Positions 8,057-16,492 of a stretch of 64,000 nt of DNA are shown here, piece by piece. How positions within the stretch are numbered: the first letter of the stretch is position 1; every line of letters starts with the position of its first letter. The notes under the pieces were generated by a model, which saw only the letters and a program-made list of their open reading frames with translations, did no database searches and was not told the origin of the DNA. Both the position numbers and the translations under genes were made by a program. This DNA comes from Streptomyces sp. IMTB 2501 (GTDB lineage Bacteria > Actinomycetota > Actinomycetes > Streptomycetales > Streptomycetaceae), in the NCBI RefSeq assembly GCF_001953885.1, contig NZ_MQUS01000008.1, forward strand, positions 269,053 to 333,052. Direction: 5' to 3'.

Positions 8057-8482
8057 GTCACGCGCTCCCTGCTGCTTGCTGTTGCTTGCTTGCCTGCATT
8101 CCGGTGCTCCGCCCCACTGTAGTGCCGCCTTTCAAGGCACTACGCAAGCGTTACCGAGCCCGTTCGAGATGTTCGAAGACTGCGGCGTGATTCGACTTGT
8201 CCAGGCCGTAACGAAGGGGATGAAGGGTTCGACGGGAAGACGCACGAGCCGGTCCGCCGGTTGCCGGAGCCGGACGTGACCGATCTCAAGTGATCGCCCG
8301 TGCGCCATCCGTCAGGCACTTTTGGGGGCAGAGCCGACCAATCAAGATCACTTGTCACCGGGTCCCGGGCGCGTTGTCAGTGGCAGGTGCGAGGATGCCT
8401 TCCAGTACTGGCCGACGTGCTCGTGTGGGGTGGGGGGAAGTCCGTCCCGCGCAGACCCGCGCAGAAGGGACCGCTGACGCCG
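8057..8482. other. Divergent promoter region between pkaA and the FHA-FtsK gene
   Basis: This 426-bp non-coding region should hold promoters for both genes. The pkaA side has a run of GCTTGC/TTGCTTGC repeats (about 8068-8098) and an inverted repeat at 8119-8143. The FHA side has AGAAGGGA about 12 nt before its ATG. No small gene was evident. Confidence 0.55.
8119..8143. promoter_or_regulatory. Inverted repeat upstream of pkaA
   Basis: Perfect 8-bp arms, GTAGTGCC (8119-8126) and GGCACTAC (8136-8143), around a 9-nt spacer, about 63 bp before the pkaA GTG. Its position suits an operator or 5'-UTR hairpin. No regulator can be named. Confidence 0.5.
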
Positions 8483-11400
8483 ATGCAGATCCGGCTGACC
8501 GTCGTAGACCCGCTGGGCCCGTCCACGCAGCGGGGCCGCGCCGCGAGCCGCGACGTGCTGGTCACGGCGCCCACCGGCACGGACCTCGGCGCGGTCGCGT
8601 CGGCTCTGACCGGGGCGGTCACCGGGGAGGGCGGCGCGGGCCGCGACACCGGTGCGGCATCCGTGGTGCTGTACGCGGGCGCCGAACGCCTCGATCCCCG
8701 CCGGCACACCCTCGGCGAGCCTCCGCTGATCGACGGCGCCGTGCTGTCCCTGGGCGCCCCGGCGGCCGCCGAGCCGCATCCCGAGCTGGACGACGCGCCG
8801 ACCCAGCTCCATGTCGTGGCGGGCCCGGACGCGGGCGGGGTCCATCTGCTGCACGGCGGGCGGATCACCGTGGGCCGTTCGAGCGAGGCGGACGTACCGC
8901 TGGACGACCCCGATGTGTCCCGATTGCACTGCGCGGTCACCGTCGGCGCGGACGGGCGCGTCTCGGTCGCCGACCTCGGCTCGACGAACGGGACGGTGCT
9001 GGACGGGGGGCGCGTGGGGGAGCGGCCGGTGCGGTTCCCTGCCGGGGGCTTGTTGCGGATCGGGGAGTCCGCGCTCCGGGTTGCTTCGGCCGGGGGGCCG
9101 GGGACGCGGGTTGTCTCCGACGGGGAGGGATGCGTCCGGGTTGTTCCGGGCGGGGTGTCGGGGGCGGAAGCGTCGTCTTCGGGTGCGGGGGGTGCTCGTG
9201 GGGGCGGGGTGCCGGGTGGTGCGGACGGGGCTTCCATGGGGGCGGCCCAGCATGGGTATGACTCCGCCGGGTGGGGGGCTTCCGGGGGCGGGGGGCTGGA
9301 ACATCGGCGTTCGGAGCCGGGCGTGGTGCCGGGGCAGGGCGGGGCGCCCACGATCGAGAACCGTAGCGGTGGGGACACACATGCCGGGCGTTTCGGTGTC
9401 GGCGGATCGACTCCTGTGGGCGGAGATCCGTACGCCGGTGCGGCGGCACACGTGCCGCCTGCCGACGGTGACCCGGAAACCGGCGAGGATCCGCACGCAC
9501 AAGGCAGCCGTAAAGGCACCCCCGTCAGAGGCACCGATGTCCCGCAGGGTGCGCGGCGGCGGGGGCTCGGTGCGTGGGCTCGGCGGCTGGCCGGTGGTCG
9601 CGGGGAGCAGCCCGACGTGCCCGAGGCGTACGACGGGACCGGGCCCGTCGCCCACGCCGCCCCGGTGGTCGTCGCGCCGCAGCAACCCGAGACCTGGCCG
9701 GATCCCGCAGCCCTGCTGCTGACGGCGCTCGGGCCAGGGCCCCGGCTGTGGGAGCGCGGACCCGGCCATGCGGAGACGCTGACCGTGCGGCTCGGTACGG
9801 CCGACCGGAGCGCGCCGGACGGCTCCGGGCTGCTGCCCGCGGTACCCGTGACGGCGGCGCTGCGCGAGGCGGGCGCGCTGGGCCTGGCCGGTCCACGCCC
9901 CCGGCTGTCCGGGCTGGCCCGCACCGTGCTCGCCCAGCTGGCCGCGCTGCACTCCCCCGACCAGCTGGAGATCGTGCTGATCAGCGCCGACCGCTCGCGT
10001 CCCGTGGCCGAGCGCACGGCCGAGTGGGCCTGGCTGGGCTGGCTCCCGCACGTCCGGCCGGGCCATGGCCAGGACTGCCGGCTGCTGCTGGCCTACGACC
10101 GCGAACAGGCGGCCGCCCGCACAGAGGAACTGCTGCGCCGGGTGGACGACCACGCGGCGGCCGGCAGAAGCGCGGCCCGCCCCGCCACCCCCGCACACAG
10201 CGAGCCGTCCAGCACCGCCACGCACGGCTCCCGCGCGGCTGCCGCTGCCCAGAGCTCCCCCTCGGGCACGCCCGAGGCTCTCGGTGCGCCCGCTCCGGGC
10301 TTGGCGGCCACCGGCGCCCACGGATCCAGCCCCGCCGCCCCGGGCACACCCGCCCAGGAGCGCGTTTCCGGCCACCCCGGCACTCCCGCCCAGCTCTCGG
10401 GCACTCCCGCCACACCGGCCCAGGCACCAGTCACCGGCCGCCCGGGCAACCACGCCGGCTCTGCCGACCCCGGGCCCGGACACACCCCCGGCACCCCCGG
10501 CACACCGCCCCGGACACCCACGCCGGGCCACCCCAGGACTCCCGGCACACCGGCCCAGGCACCAGTCACCGGCCCCAGTGGCTACGGCAACTCCGCGCTC
10601 GCGCACACCCCGGGCACGCCCGGCGTACCGCCTCGGGCACCAGCCCCCGGCAGCTCCGCACCACCGCACGCGTCCGGCACACACACCACGCCCCACCTGA
10701 CGGCAACCGCCGCCCCCTCCACACGCCGCCCCTCCTGGGCCAAGGGCGACGGTGAGGTCGCCGGGAACACCGGATTCGCCGGGCCCTACACCGTCGTCGT
10801 CGTGGACGGGGATCCCGGTGGTGGTGCCCTGCGGGACGCGGTCGCTCGGCTTGCCGTGGCCGGGCCTCGGGCCGGGATTCATGTCGTGTGTCTTGCCGAG
10901 ACGGAGCCGGCCTCGGCCGCCTCACCCGTGGCGCTGACGTACGAGGCCGCGTGCGCGGTGGCGCCGACGTTCCGCCACTGCGGTGCCGTGGCGCTGCTCA
11001 GCGGTGATGTGGCGACCGCGCTGCATCTGATGCGGGTGGCGCCCGGCGGGCCCGTGGGACCGGGCACGCTCGCCGCCGTGGACGCCGTCTCCCCCGCCTG
11101 GGCGGAGCGGTTCGCGCGGGCGTTGGCGCCGCTGCGGCCGGACGGCCCGGTCGGCGAGCGGGACACGCGCGTGGCCACGCCGTTGCCGCAGTCGGCGCGG
11201 CTGCTGGACGAGCTGGGGCTGGCCCGGGCCACCCCGGCGTCGCTGATGGCGCGCTGGGCGGACGCGGCCGATGACACGGAGTCCCTGGGCGGGCGGGCAC
11301 GGGCGGTGCTCGGCGCCGGACCGCGCGGGCCGCTCGTCGCCGACCTGGTGGCCGACGGCCCGCATCTGCTGATCGAGGGACCGGCCGGCAGCGGTCGTAC

Positions 11401-12310
11401 GGAGCTGCTGCGGGCCGTGGTGGCCTCGCTGGCCGCGGCCGAGCGGCCGGACCGGCTGGGTGTGGTGCTGGTCGACGGCCGGGACGGCATCGGGACGGGC
11501 GCGGCGCGCGGCGAGGGCCTGCGGGTGTGCACCGACATACCGCATGTCACCACGCATCTGGTCGCCAACGACCCGGTGCGCATGCGGGAGTTCGCCCAGT
11601 CGCTGACCACCGAGCTGAAGCGACGGGCGGAGCTGCTGGGCCGGACGGACTTCGCCCAGTGGCACGCGGGGCGTGCGGTGTCGGGCCGTATGGTCGCGCA
11701 GCGTACGTCCGCCTCCGGTGACATAGAGACGCCGCCCAGCTCCACCCTGCGGCTGCGGCCGGGGGCAGCGGGGCGGCAACAGGCCGAGGCGGCGCCGCCG
11801 TTGGCGCGGCTCGTGGTCGTCGTCGACGATCTGGACGCGCTGGTCTCGCCCTCGCTCGGCTCGCCGGGCCGGCCCGCCGCCGGGTCGGTGATGCGTGCGC
11901 TGGAGGCGGTGGCCCGGGACGGCGAGCGGCTCGGGGTGCATCTGGTGGCGGCGGCCGCCACCGGTGGCCGTACGGCGGAGACCGAGCCCGCGCGGCGGGC
12001 GGCCCTGCGGGTCGTGCTCGACGCGCCCCAGCAGGGGCCGGAGGAAGCGGCGCCGGGGCGTGGGCTGTTGGCGTACGCCGACGGGCGGGCCGTCGGTTTC
12101 CAGGGCGGCCGAGTGACGGGCCGTATCCCGCGTACGGCGACCCAGCGGCCCACGGTCGTCCCGCTGGACTGGCAGCGGATGGGCGACCCGCCGGCCCGCC
12201 GGCCCGTGCGGGAGCTGGGCAACGGCCCCACCGACCTGGCCCTGTTGGCGAGCGCGGTGGAGCGGGCGGCCCGGGAGGTGTCGGCGGCGCGCGTGCCGTC
12301 CCTCCTCTGA
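8483..12310 (+). CDS. FHA-domain protein with C-terminal FtsK/SpoIIIE-like ATPase domain (Arg in Walker A)
   Basis: The ATG giving MQIRLTVVDPLGPSTQRGRA (1,275 residues) is preferred over a longer in-frame start. Residues about 1-100 resemble a ubiquitin-like/YukD-type N-terminal region. An FHA domain follows at about 108-200 (VGRSSEADVPL, SRLHC, DLGSTNGT). Next comes a Gly-rich stretch, a conserved middle domain (about 400-560), and a Pro/Thr/Ala linker with TPGTPG repeats (about 570-755). The C-terminus is FtsK/EssC-like: GPAGSGRTELL near residue 964, with Arg where Walker A has Lys, and a Walker B-like RLVVVVDDLDAL near 1109. It is divergent from pkaA, so phosphothreonine reading of PkaA/PkaB targets is plausible. 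No other T7SS gene is in the window. Confidence 0.8.
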   Translation: MQIRLTVVDPLGPSTQRGRAASRDVLVTAPTGTDLGAVASALTGAVTGEGGAGRDTGAASVVLYAGAERLDPRRHTLGEPPLIDGAVLSLGAPAAAEPHPELDDAPTQLHVVAGPDAGGVHLLHGGRITVGRSSEADVPLDDPDVSRLHCAVTVGADGRVSVADLGSTNGTVLDGGRVGERPVRFPAGGLLRIGESALRVASAGGPGTRVVSDGEGCVRVVPGGVSGAEASSSGAGGARGGGVPGGADGASMGAAQHGYDSAGWGASGGGGLEHRRSEPGVVPGQGGAPTIENRSGGDTHAGRFGVGGSTPVGGDPYAGAAAHVPPADGDPETGEDPHAQGSRKGTPVRGTDVPQGARRRGLGAWARRLAGGRGEQPDVPEAYDGTGPVAHAAPVVVAPQQPETWPDPAALLLTALGPGPRLWERGPGHAETLTVRLGTADRSAPDGSGLLPAVPVTAALREAGALGLAGPRPRLSGLARTVLAQLAALHSPDQLEIVLISADRSRPVAERTAEWAWLGWLPHVRPGHGQDCRLLLAYDREQAAARTEELLRRVDDHAAAGRSAARPATPAHSEPSSTATHGSRAAAAAQSSPSGTPEALGAPAPGLAATGAHGSSPAAPGTPAQERVSGHPGTPAQLSGTPATPAQAPVTGRPGNHAGSADPGPGHTPGTPGTPPRTPTPGHPRTPGTPAQAPVTGPSGYGNSALAHTPGTPGVPPRAPAPGSSAPPHASGTHTTPHLTATAAPSTRRPSWAKGDGEVAGNTGFAGPYTVVVVDGDPGGGALRDAVARLAVAGPRAGIHVVCLAETEPASAASPVALTYEAACAVAPTFRHCGAVALLSGDVATALHLMRVAPGGPVGPGTLAAVDAVSPAWAERFARALAPLRPDGPVGERDTRVATPLPQSARLLDELGLARATPASLMARWADAADDTESLGGRARAVLGAGPRGPLVADLVADGPHLLIEGPAGSGRTELLRAVVASLAAAERPDRLGVVLVDGRDGIGTGAARGEGLRVCTDIPHVTTHLVANDPVRMREFAQSLTTELKRRAELLGRTDFAQWHAGRAVSGRMVAQRTSASGDIETPPSSTLRLRPGAAGRQQAEAAPPLARLVVVVDDLDALVSPSLGSPGRPAAGSVMRALEAVARDGERLGVHLVAAAATGGRTAETEPARRAALRVVLDAPQQGPEEAAPGRGLLAYADGRAVGFQGGRVTGRIPRTATQRPTVVPLDWQRMGDPPARRPVRELGNGPTDLALLASAVERAAREVSAARVPSLL
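10411..10574 (+). repeat. Direct repeat in the TPGTPG linker of the FHA-FtsK gene
   Basis: A 29-bp sequence beginning CACACCGGCCCAGGCACCAG occurs at 10411-10439 and again at 10546-10574, both encoding TPAQAPVTG. The surrounding 10190-10730 is a Pro/Thr/Gly-rich segment probably expanded by such duplications. Confidence 0.7.
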
Positions 12311-12509
12311 CCGGCTCAGGTGCCGCCCCCTCCCCCTGCCTCGCCCCTCCTCCGGCCCGAATCCTTCCGGATCGGCCCGGATCTGCCCCGTACACCCCCG
12401 GTCACGAGCCGGTCACGATGAGCGGGTTGACACCGCAGGCGCTCTTGCCCGCCCCGAGCGGCCCGCGTACACCGGACCGCACGGGACCGTCGTCTTGACG
12501 TTCGACGCC

Positions 12510-12589
12510 GTACCGCGACGCGCCACGAAGTACCACTTGGTACGACGATGTACCACGATGTACCACGACGTACCACTACGTTCAGCGGA
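12510..12589 (+). promoter_or_regulatory. Array of 10-bp-phased GTACCACGAT repeats upstream of the sugar ABC operon
   Basis: Read in steps of ten from 12510 the sequence is GTACCGCGAC, GCGCCACGAA, GTACCACTTG, GTACGACGAT, GTACCACGAT, GTACCACGAC, GTACCACTAC, GTTCAGCGGA. Five consecutive units (12530-12579) start GTAC, so the same base pattern faces one side of the helix. Units 3-4 also form the palindrome GTACCACTTGGTAC (12530-12543). A TTGACG hexamer sits just before at about 12495. The array ends 20 bp before the first gene, a typical operator position. Confidence 0.75.
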
Positions 12590-12609
12590 GAACGACGAAC
12601 GGGGAAGTG

Positions 12610-13995
12610 ATGCGCAGCAAGAGCAGCACCATCCGGACATACAGGGCCGTCACCACACTCGCCGCACTGCTGGCCGGAGCCCTCGCGCTCAGCGCCTGCT
12701 CCAGCAGCGGCGACAAAAGCGGCGACAAGGAGAAGAGCAGCGGGGGGCAGACCCCGGCCGGCTCCACCGTCACCCTGCCGAAGCTGAACGGCGCCCATCT
12801 GGAGGTGGCCGCCGTATGGACCGGCGCCGAGCAGGACAACTTCAAGAAAGTCCTCGCCGAGTTCGAGAAGCGCACCGGCGCGACGGTCACTTTCGTGCCC
12901 GCCCAGGACCCGATCATCAACTTCCTCGGTTCGAAGATCGCGGGCGGTCAGCCGCCGGACGTGGCGATGCTGCCGCAGCCCGGCGCCATCAAGCAGGCCG
13001 TGCGGCAGAAGTGGGCCAAGCCGCTCGGCCCGGACGCCCTGAAGGAGCTGCAGCAGAACTACTCGCAGGGCTGGCAGGACATCGGCAAGGTCGACGGCAA
13101 GCAGTACGGCGTCTACTACAAGGCCGCCAACAAGTCGCTGATCTGGTACAACGCCAAGGTCTTCGCGAACGCGGGCGCCCAGGAGCCGAAGACCTGGAAG
13201 GACCTGCTGACGGCGGCGCAGGCGGTGTACGACTCCGGGGTCACGCCGTTCTCGGTGCCGGGCGCGGACGGCTGGCCGCTGACGGACTGGTTCGAGAACG
13301 TGTATCTGTCCCAGGCGGGGCCCGAGAAGTACGACCAGCTCACCCAGCACAAGATCAAGTGGACGGATCCCTCGGTCAAGCAGGCGCTCACGACGCTCGC
13401 CCAGATCTGGGGCAAGAAGGACTTTCTGGCGGGCGGTCAGGACGGCGCGCTGCAGACCGAGTTCCCGGCCTCGGTCACCCAGACCTTCACCGGTGGCGAC
13501 CAGCCGAAGGCCGCGATGGTCTACGAGGGCGACTTCGTGCAGGTCAACATCGCCGAGACCAAGGCGAAGGTGGGCACGGACGCGAAGGTGTTCCCGTTCC
13601 CGGCGGTCGGCTCCACCGCGCCCGTGGTCTCCGGCGGTGACGCGGCGGTGATCCTGAAGGACTCCAAGGCCGCGCAGGCTCTGGCCACCTTCCTCGCCTC
13701 CCCGGACGCGGCGACGATCCAGGCGAAGCTCGGCGGCTATCTCTCGCCGAACAAGAACGTGCCGATCTCGGCATACCCGAACGCGGTGCAGCAGAAGATC
13801 GCCAAGGCGCTGATCGCGTCCGGTGACGACTTCCGCTTCGACATGTCCGACCAGGCCCCGCAGGCCTTCGGCGGCACCCCGGGCAAGGGCGAGTGGAAGG
13901 ACCTTCAGGACTTCCTGAAGAACCCGGCGGATGTGGCGGGCGCGCAGGCGAAGCTGGAGAAGGACGCGGCGGCCGCGTACGGAAGCGGGAGCTGA
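12610..13995 (+). CDS. Extracellular solute-binding lipoprotein of a carbohydrate ABC transporter
   Basis: The 461-residue protein (a GTG three bases upstream is also possible) has a lipoprotein signal: basic N-terminus, hydrophobic core, lipobox LSAC (Cys near 35), then a Ser/Gly/Lys spacer. The rest resembles family-1 sugar-binding proteins of the UgpB/MalE type, with KVLAEFEKRTGATVTFVP near the N-terminus and YYKAANKSLIWYN and GAMVYEGDF-like segments further on. It probably captures a sugar or oligosaccharide outside the membrane; the substrate cannot be read from sequence. It is the first gene of an operon with two permeases and, as is common in Streptomyces, no dedicated ATPase. Confidence 0.9.
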   Translation: MRSKSSTIRTYRAVTTLAALLAGALALSACSSSGDKSGDKEKSSGGQTPAGSTVTLPKLNGAHLEVAAVWTGAEQDNFKKVLAEFEKRTGATVTFVPAQDPIINFLGSKIAGGQPPDVAMLPQPGAIKQAVRQKWAKPLGPDALKELQQNYSQGWQDIGKVDGKQYGVYYKAANKSLIWYNAKVFANAGAQEPKTWKDLLTAAQAVYDSGVTPFSVPGADGWPLTDWFENVYLSQAGPEKYDQLTQHKIKWTDPSVKQALTTLAQIWGKKDFLAGGQDGALQTEFPASVTQTFTGGDQPKAAMVYEGDFVQVNIAETKAKVGTDAKVFPFPAVGSTAPVVSGGDAAVILKDSKAAQALATFLASPDAATIQAKLGGYLSPNKNVPISAYPNAVQQKIAKALIASGDDFRFDMSDQAPQAFGGTPGKGEWKDLQDFLKNPADVAGAQAKLEKDAAAAYGSGS

Positions 13996-14002
13996 TCCGG
14001 CG

Positions 14003-15346
14003 ATGGCGTCGGCAGCGGCGGCCGGGACCCCACCGGGCCCGGCCGCACCCCGCAGTCGCAGGAGCGTGACCGGCACCCGGAAGACCGTGGCAGCACTGTT
14101 CCTGCTGCCCGCCCTGGTGCTGCTCGGCGCGCTCGTGGTCTACCCGATCGGGTACTCGCTCATCCGCAGCTTCTACAACGCCTCCGGCGACGGTTTCGCC
14201 GGCGTCGACAACTACAAGACCCTCTTCACGGACGACGGGATCCGCACCGCCCTGAAGAACAACGTCATCTGGGTGGTGTTCGCGCCCATGGTCTCCACCG
14301 CGCTCGGTCTGATCTTCGCGGTGCTGACCGAACGGGTGCGGTGGGGAACGGCGTTCAAGCTGGTCGTCTTCATGCCGATGGCGATCTCGATGCTGGCGGC
14401 CGGGATCATCTTCCGGCTGGTGTACGACCAGGATCCGCACAGGGGCGTCGCGAACGCGGTGTGGGTGGGTGTCCACGACACCTTCGCGCAGTCGTCGGCG
14501 TTCCCGAAGGCCCACCCGGGCCGCGAGTCGCCCCTCGTCGCGCAGAACGGCGGCTTCATCACCAGGGCCACCGTGCACGCCGGCCGGACCGTCACCCTTC
14601 CCCTCGTCGGCGTCGCCCCCGATCAGATGCCGGGCAGCGCGAAGAAGGCCGTGGCGGCCGAGCCGGAGCCCGGGAAGATCACCGGCACCACCTGGCAGGA
14701 CTTCACGCGCGGCAAGGGCGTGGGGCGGCTCGGCGTGCCCGATCCGTCCGAGCTGGGCTATGCCGGGATGCGGATCGAGGCGGTGAAGGACGGCAAGGTG
14801 GTCGCCGCCACCAAGGCGGCCGACGACGGCACCTTCACGCTGCCCGCGTCCGCCGACGGGGCACGACTGCGGCTTCCCGCGAGCAACTTCAGGGCGCCGT
14901 ACAACGGTGTCGAGTGGCTCGGCCCTTCGCTGGTCACCCCGGCGGTCATCGGGGCGTATGTATGGATGTGGGCAGGTTTCGCGATGGTACTGATCGCGGC
15001 CGGGCTCGCGAGTGTGCCCCGGGAACTGCTGGAGGCGGCGCGGGTGGACGGCGCGAACGAGTGGCAGGTGTTCCGCAAGGTCACCGTGCCGCTGCTCGCG
15101 CCGGTCCTCGCGGTGGTCACCGTCACGCTGATGATCAACGTGCTGAAGGTGTTCGACCTCGTCTACATCATCGCGCCGGGCTCCTCCCAGGCCGACGCGA
15201 ACGTGCTCGCGCTGGAGCTGTACCGCAAGGGCTTCGCGGAGGGCCAGCCAGGCGTCGCGAGCGCGATCGCGGTGCTGTTGCTGGTGCTGGTGATCCCCGT
15301 GGTGCTGTTCAACGTCCGCCGGCTGAGGCGGGAGGTCAGGCGATGA
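14003..15346 (+). CDS. Carbohydrate ABC transporter permease (MalF-type) with large extracytoplasmic insertion
   Basis: The ATG 7 bp after the binding-protein stop gives 447 residues starting MASAAAAGTPPGPAAPRSRR. Helices near 32-55, 95-118 and 125-145 precede a soluble insertion of about 165 residues (about 140-305), whose C-terminal part (GMRIEAVKDGKVVAATKAAD) looks like a carboxypeptidase-regulatory-type beta sandwich. Three more helices follow with the EAA loop ELLEAARVDGANEWQVFRKV that docks the ATPase. Usual permeases of this family are about 300 residues, so the insertion is the main oddity; it recalls the P2 domain of MalF. The stop overlaps the ATG of the next mini-ORF (ATGA). Confidence 0.9.
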   Translation: MASAAAAGTPPGPAAPRSRRSVTGTRKTVAALFLLPALVLLGALVVYPIGYSLIRSFYNASGDGFAGVDNYKTLFTDDGIRTALKNNVIWVVFAPMVSTALGLIFAVLTERVRWGTAFKLVVFMPMAISMLAAGIIFRLVYDQDPHRGVANAVWVGVHDTFAQSSAFPKAHPGRESPLVAQNGGFITRATVHAGRTVTLPLVGVAPDQMPGSAKKAVAAEPEPGKITGTTWQDFTRGKGVGRLGVPDPSELGYAGMRIEAVKDGKVVAATKAADDGTFTLPASADGARLRLPASNFRAPYNGVEWLGPSLVTPAVIGAYVWMWAGFAMVLIAAGLASVPRELLEAARVDGANEWQVFRKVTVPLLAPVLAVVTVTLMINVLKVFDLVYIIAPGSSQADANVLALELYRKGFAEGQPGVASAIAVLLLVLVIPVVLFNVRRLRREVRR

Positions 15347-15532
15347 CGGCACGACGCCCACGCATCGGCTGGAGGGCCGGGAGTTACCCCCCGGACGAAA
15401 ACAACAACGTTCGCCGGCTGAAGCGGGAGGGCAAGCGATGACGGCACGACGCCCACGCATCGGCTGGAGGGCCGGGAGTTACCCCCCGGACGAAAACAAC
15501 AACGTTCGCCGGCTCAGGCGGGAGGTGCGGCG
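15311..15532 (+). repeat. 95-bp tandem duplication between the two permease genes
   Basis: Two near-identical 95-bp units span 15343-15437 and 15438-15532, each beginning ATGACGGCACGACGCCCACG and differing only in the last ~20 bp. The last 32 bp of permease 1 (15311-15342, AACGTCCGCCGGCTGAGGCG onward) match the end of each unit, so the junction exists about three times. Each unit ends in a GGGAGG ribosome-binding site followed by ATGA. Confidence 0.93.
15343..15441 (+). CDS. Mini-ORF 1 (32 codons), translationally coupled between permease genes
   Basis: The peptide begins MTARRPRIGWRAGSYPPDEN and ends VRRLKREGKR. It starts at an ATGA overlapping the permease 1 stop, has GGGAGG seven bases upstream, and its stop overlaps the ATG of mini-ORF 2. 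The C-terminus mimics the permease 1 C-terminus (NVRRLRREVRR), pointing to origin by duplication of the gene junction. It is basic and has no membrane helix. Translation is plausible from the signals; function is unknown. Confidence 0.5.
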   Translation: MTARRPRIGWRAGSYPPDENNNVRRLKREGKR

Positions 15533-15536
15533 ATGA
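15438..15536 (+). CDS. Mini-ORF 2 (32 codons), tandem copy of mini-ORF 1
   Basis: Its first 25 residues are identical to mini-ORF 1, with the end VRRLRREVRR closer to permease 1. It starts at the ATGA that ends mini-ORF 1 and stops at the ATGA that starts permease 2, again with GGGAGG seven bases before each start. It may serve only to pass ribosomes on to permease 2, or may be non-functional. Confidence 0.5.
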   Translation: MTARRPRIGWRAGSYPPDENNNVRRLRREVRR

Positions 15537-16441
15537 CGGCGGCCGCCGGGAACGTCACGGAAGTCGGCCCCGTCCAGGCGGTGAAGGCGCGGCAGTCGCT
15601 CGGTGCGAGGATCGCCGAGAGGCTGAGCGGCGGTCTGGTCCGGGTGTTCCTGATCGTCGTGGGCCTGTTCTGGCTGGTGCCGACGGTCGGTCTGCTCATC
15701 TCCTCGCTGCGCTCGCCGGAGGACATGAGCGCGAGCGGCTGGTGGAAGGTGTTCACCAAGCCGTCCCAACTGACTTTCGACAGCTATCAGAAGCTTCTCG
15801 AGAACGGCGACATCACCCATTCCCTCTGGAACACCGTGCTGATCACGGTCCCGGCGACGGTGCTGGTCGTCGTGGTCGGCTCGCTCGCGGGCTACGCGTT
15901 CGCGTGGATGGAGTTCCCGGGCCGGGACTGGTGGTTCCTGGGCGTGGTGAGTCTGCTGGTGGTGCCGGTGCAGGTGGCGCTGATCCCGATCGCCGAACTG
16001 TTCGGCAAGATCGGCCTGTTCGGGACGATCCTCGGGGTTATCCTGTTCCACACCGGCTTCGGGCTGCCGTTCGCGGTGTTCCTGCTGCGGAACTTCTTCG
16101 CGGAGATCCCGCGCGAGCTGCTGGAGGCGGCCCGGCTCGACGGCGCCGGTGAACTGCGGCTGTTCGCACGGGTGGTGATGCCGCTCGGCGGGCCGGCGAT
16201 CGCGAGCCTCGGCATCTTCCAGTTCCTGTGGGTGTGGAACGACATGCTGGTCGCGCTGGTGTTCACCAAGTCGGGCACCCAGCCGATCACGGTCGCGCTG
16301 CAGACACAGGTACGGCAGTTCGGCAACAACATCGACGTGCTGGCGCCCGGCGCGTTCATCTCCATGGTGATCCCGCTGGCCGTGTTCTTCGCGTTCCAGC
16401 GGCAGTTCGTGTCCGGGGTGATGGCGGGCGCGGTCAAATAG
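15533..16441 (+). CDS. Carbohydrate ABC transporter permease (MalG-type)
   Basis: The 302-residue protein has six predicted helices, starting about residue 35 (LIVVGLFWLVPTVGLLISSL), and the EAA loop ELLEAARLDGAGELRLFARV near residue 200. It pairs with permease 1 to form the membrane channel of the importer. The start overlaps the mini-ORF 2 stop (ATGA) with a strong upstream GGGAGG. The N-terminal 30 residues (MTAAAGNVTEVGPVQ) are cytoplasmic. A terminator follows about 50 bp later, closing the operon. Confidence 0.92.
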   Translation: MTAAAGNVTEVGPVQAVKARQSLGARIAERLSGGLVRVFLIVVGLFWLVPTVGLLISSLRSPEDMSASGWWKVFTKPSQLTFDSYQKLLENGDITHSLWNTVLITVPATVLVVVVGSLAGYAFAWMEFPGRDWWFLGVVSLLVVPVQVALIPIAELFGKIGLFGTILGVILFHTGFGLPFAVFLLRNFFAEIPRELLEAARLDGAGELRLFARVVMPLGGPAIASLGIFQFLWVWNDMLVALVFTKSGTQPITVALQTQVRQFGNNIDVLAPGAFISMVIPLAVFFAFQRQFVSGVMAGAVK

Positions 16442-16492
16442 CCGTCCGTCACACAGCCGCGCTCTTCCAGCGCTCTTTCGGCGCTCTTCCGG

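Noticed and set aside
8483..12310. Type VII secretion EssC/EccC core component
   Set aside because: Only one degenerate ATPase module is present, and no WXG100, EccB, EccD or EccE gene lies within the window.
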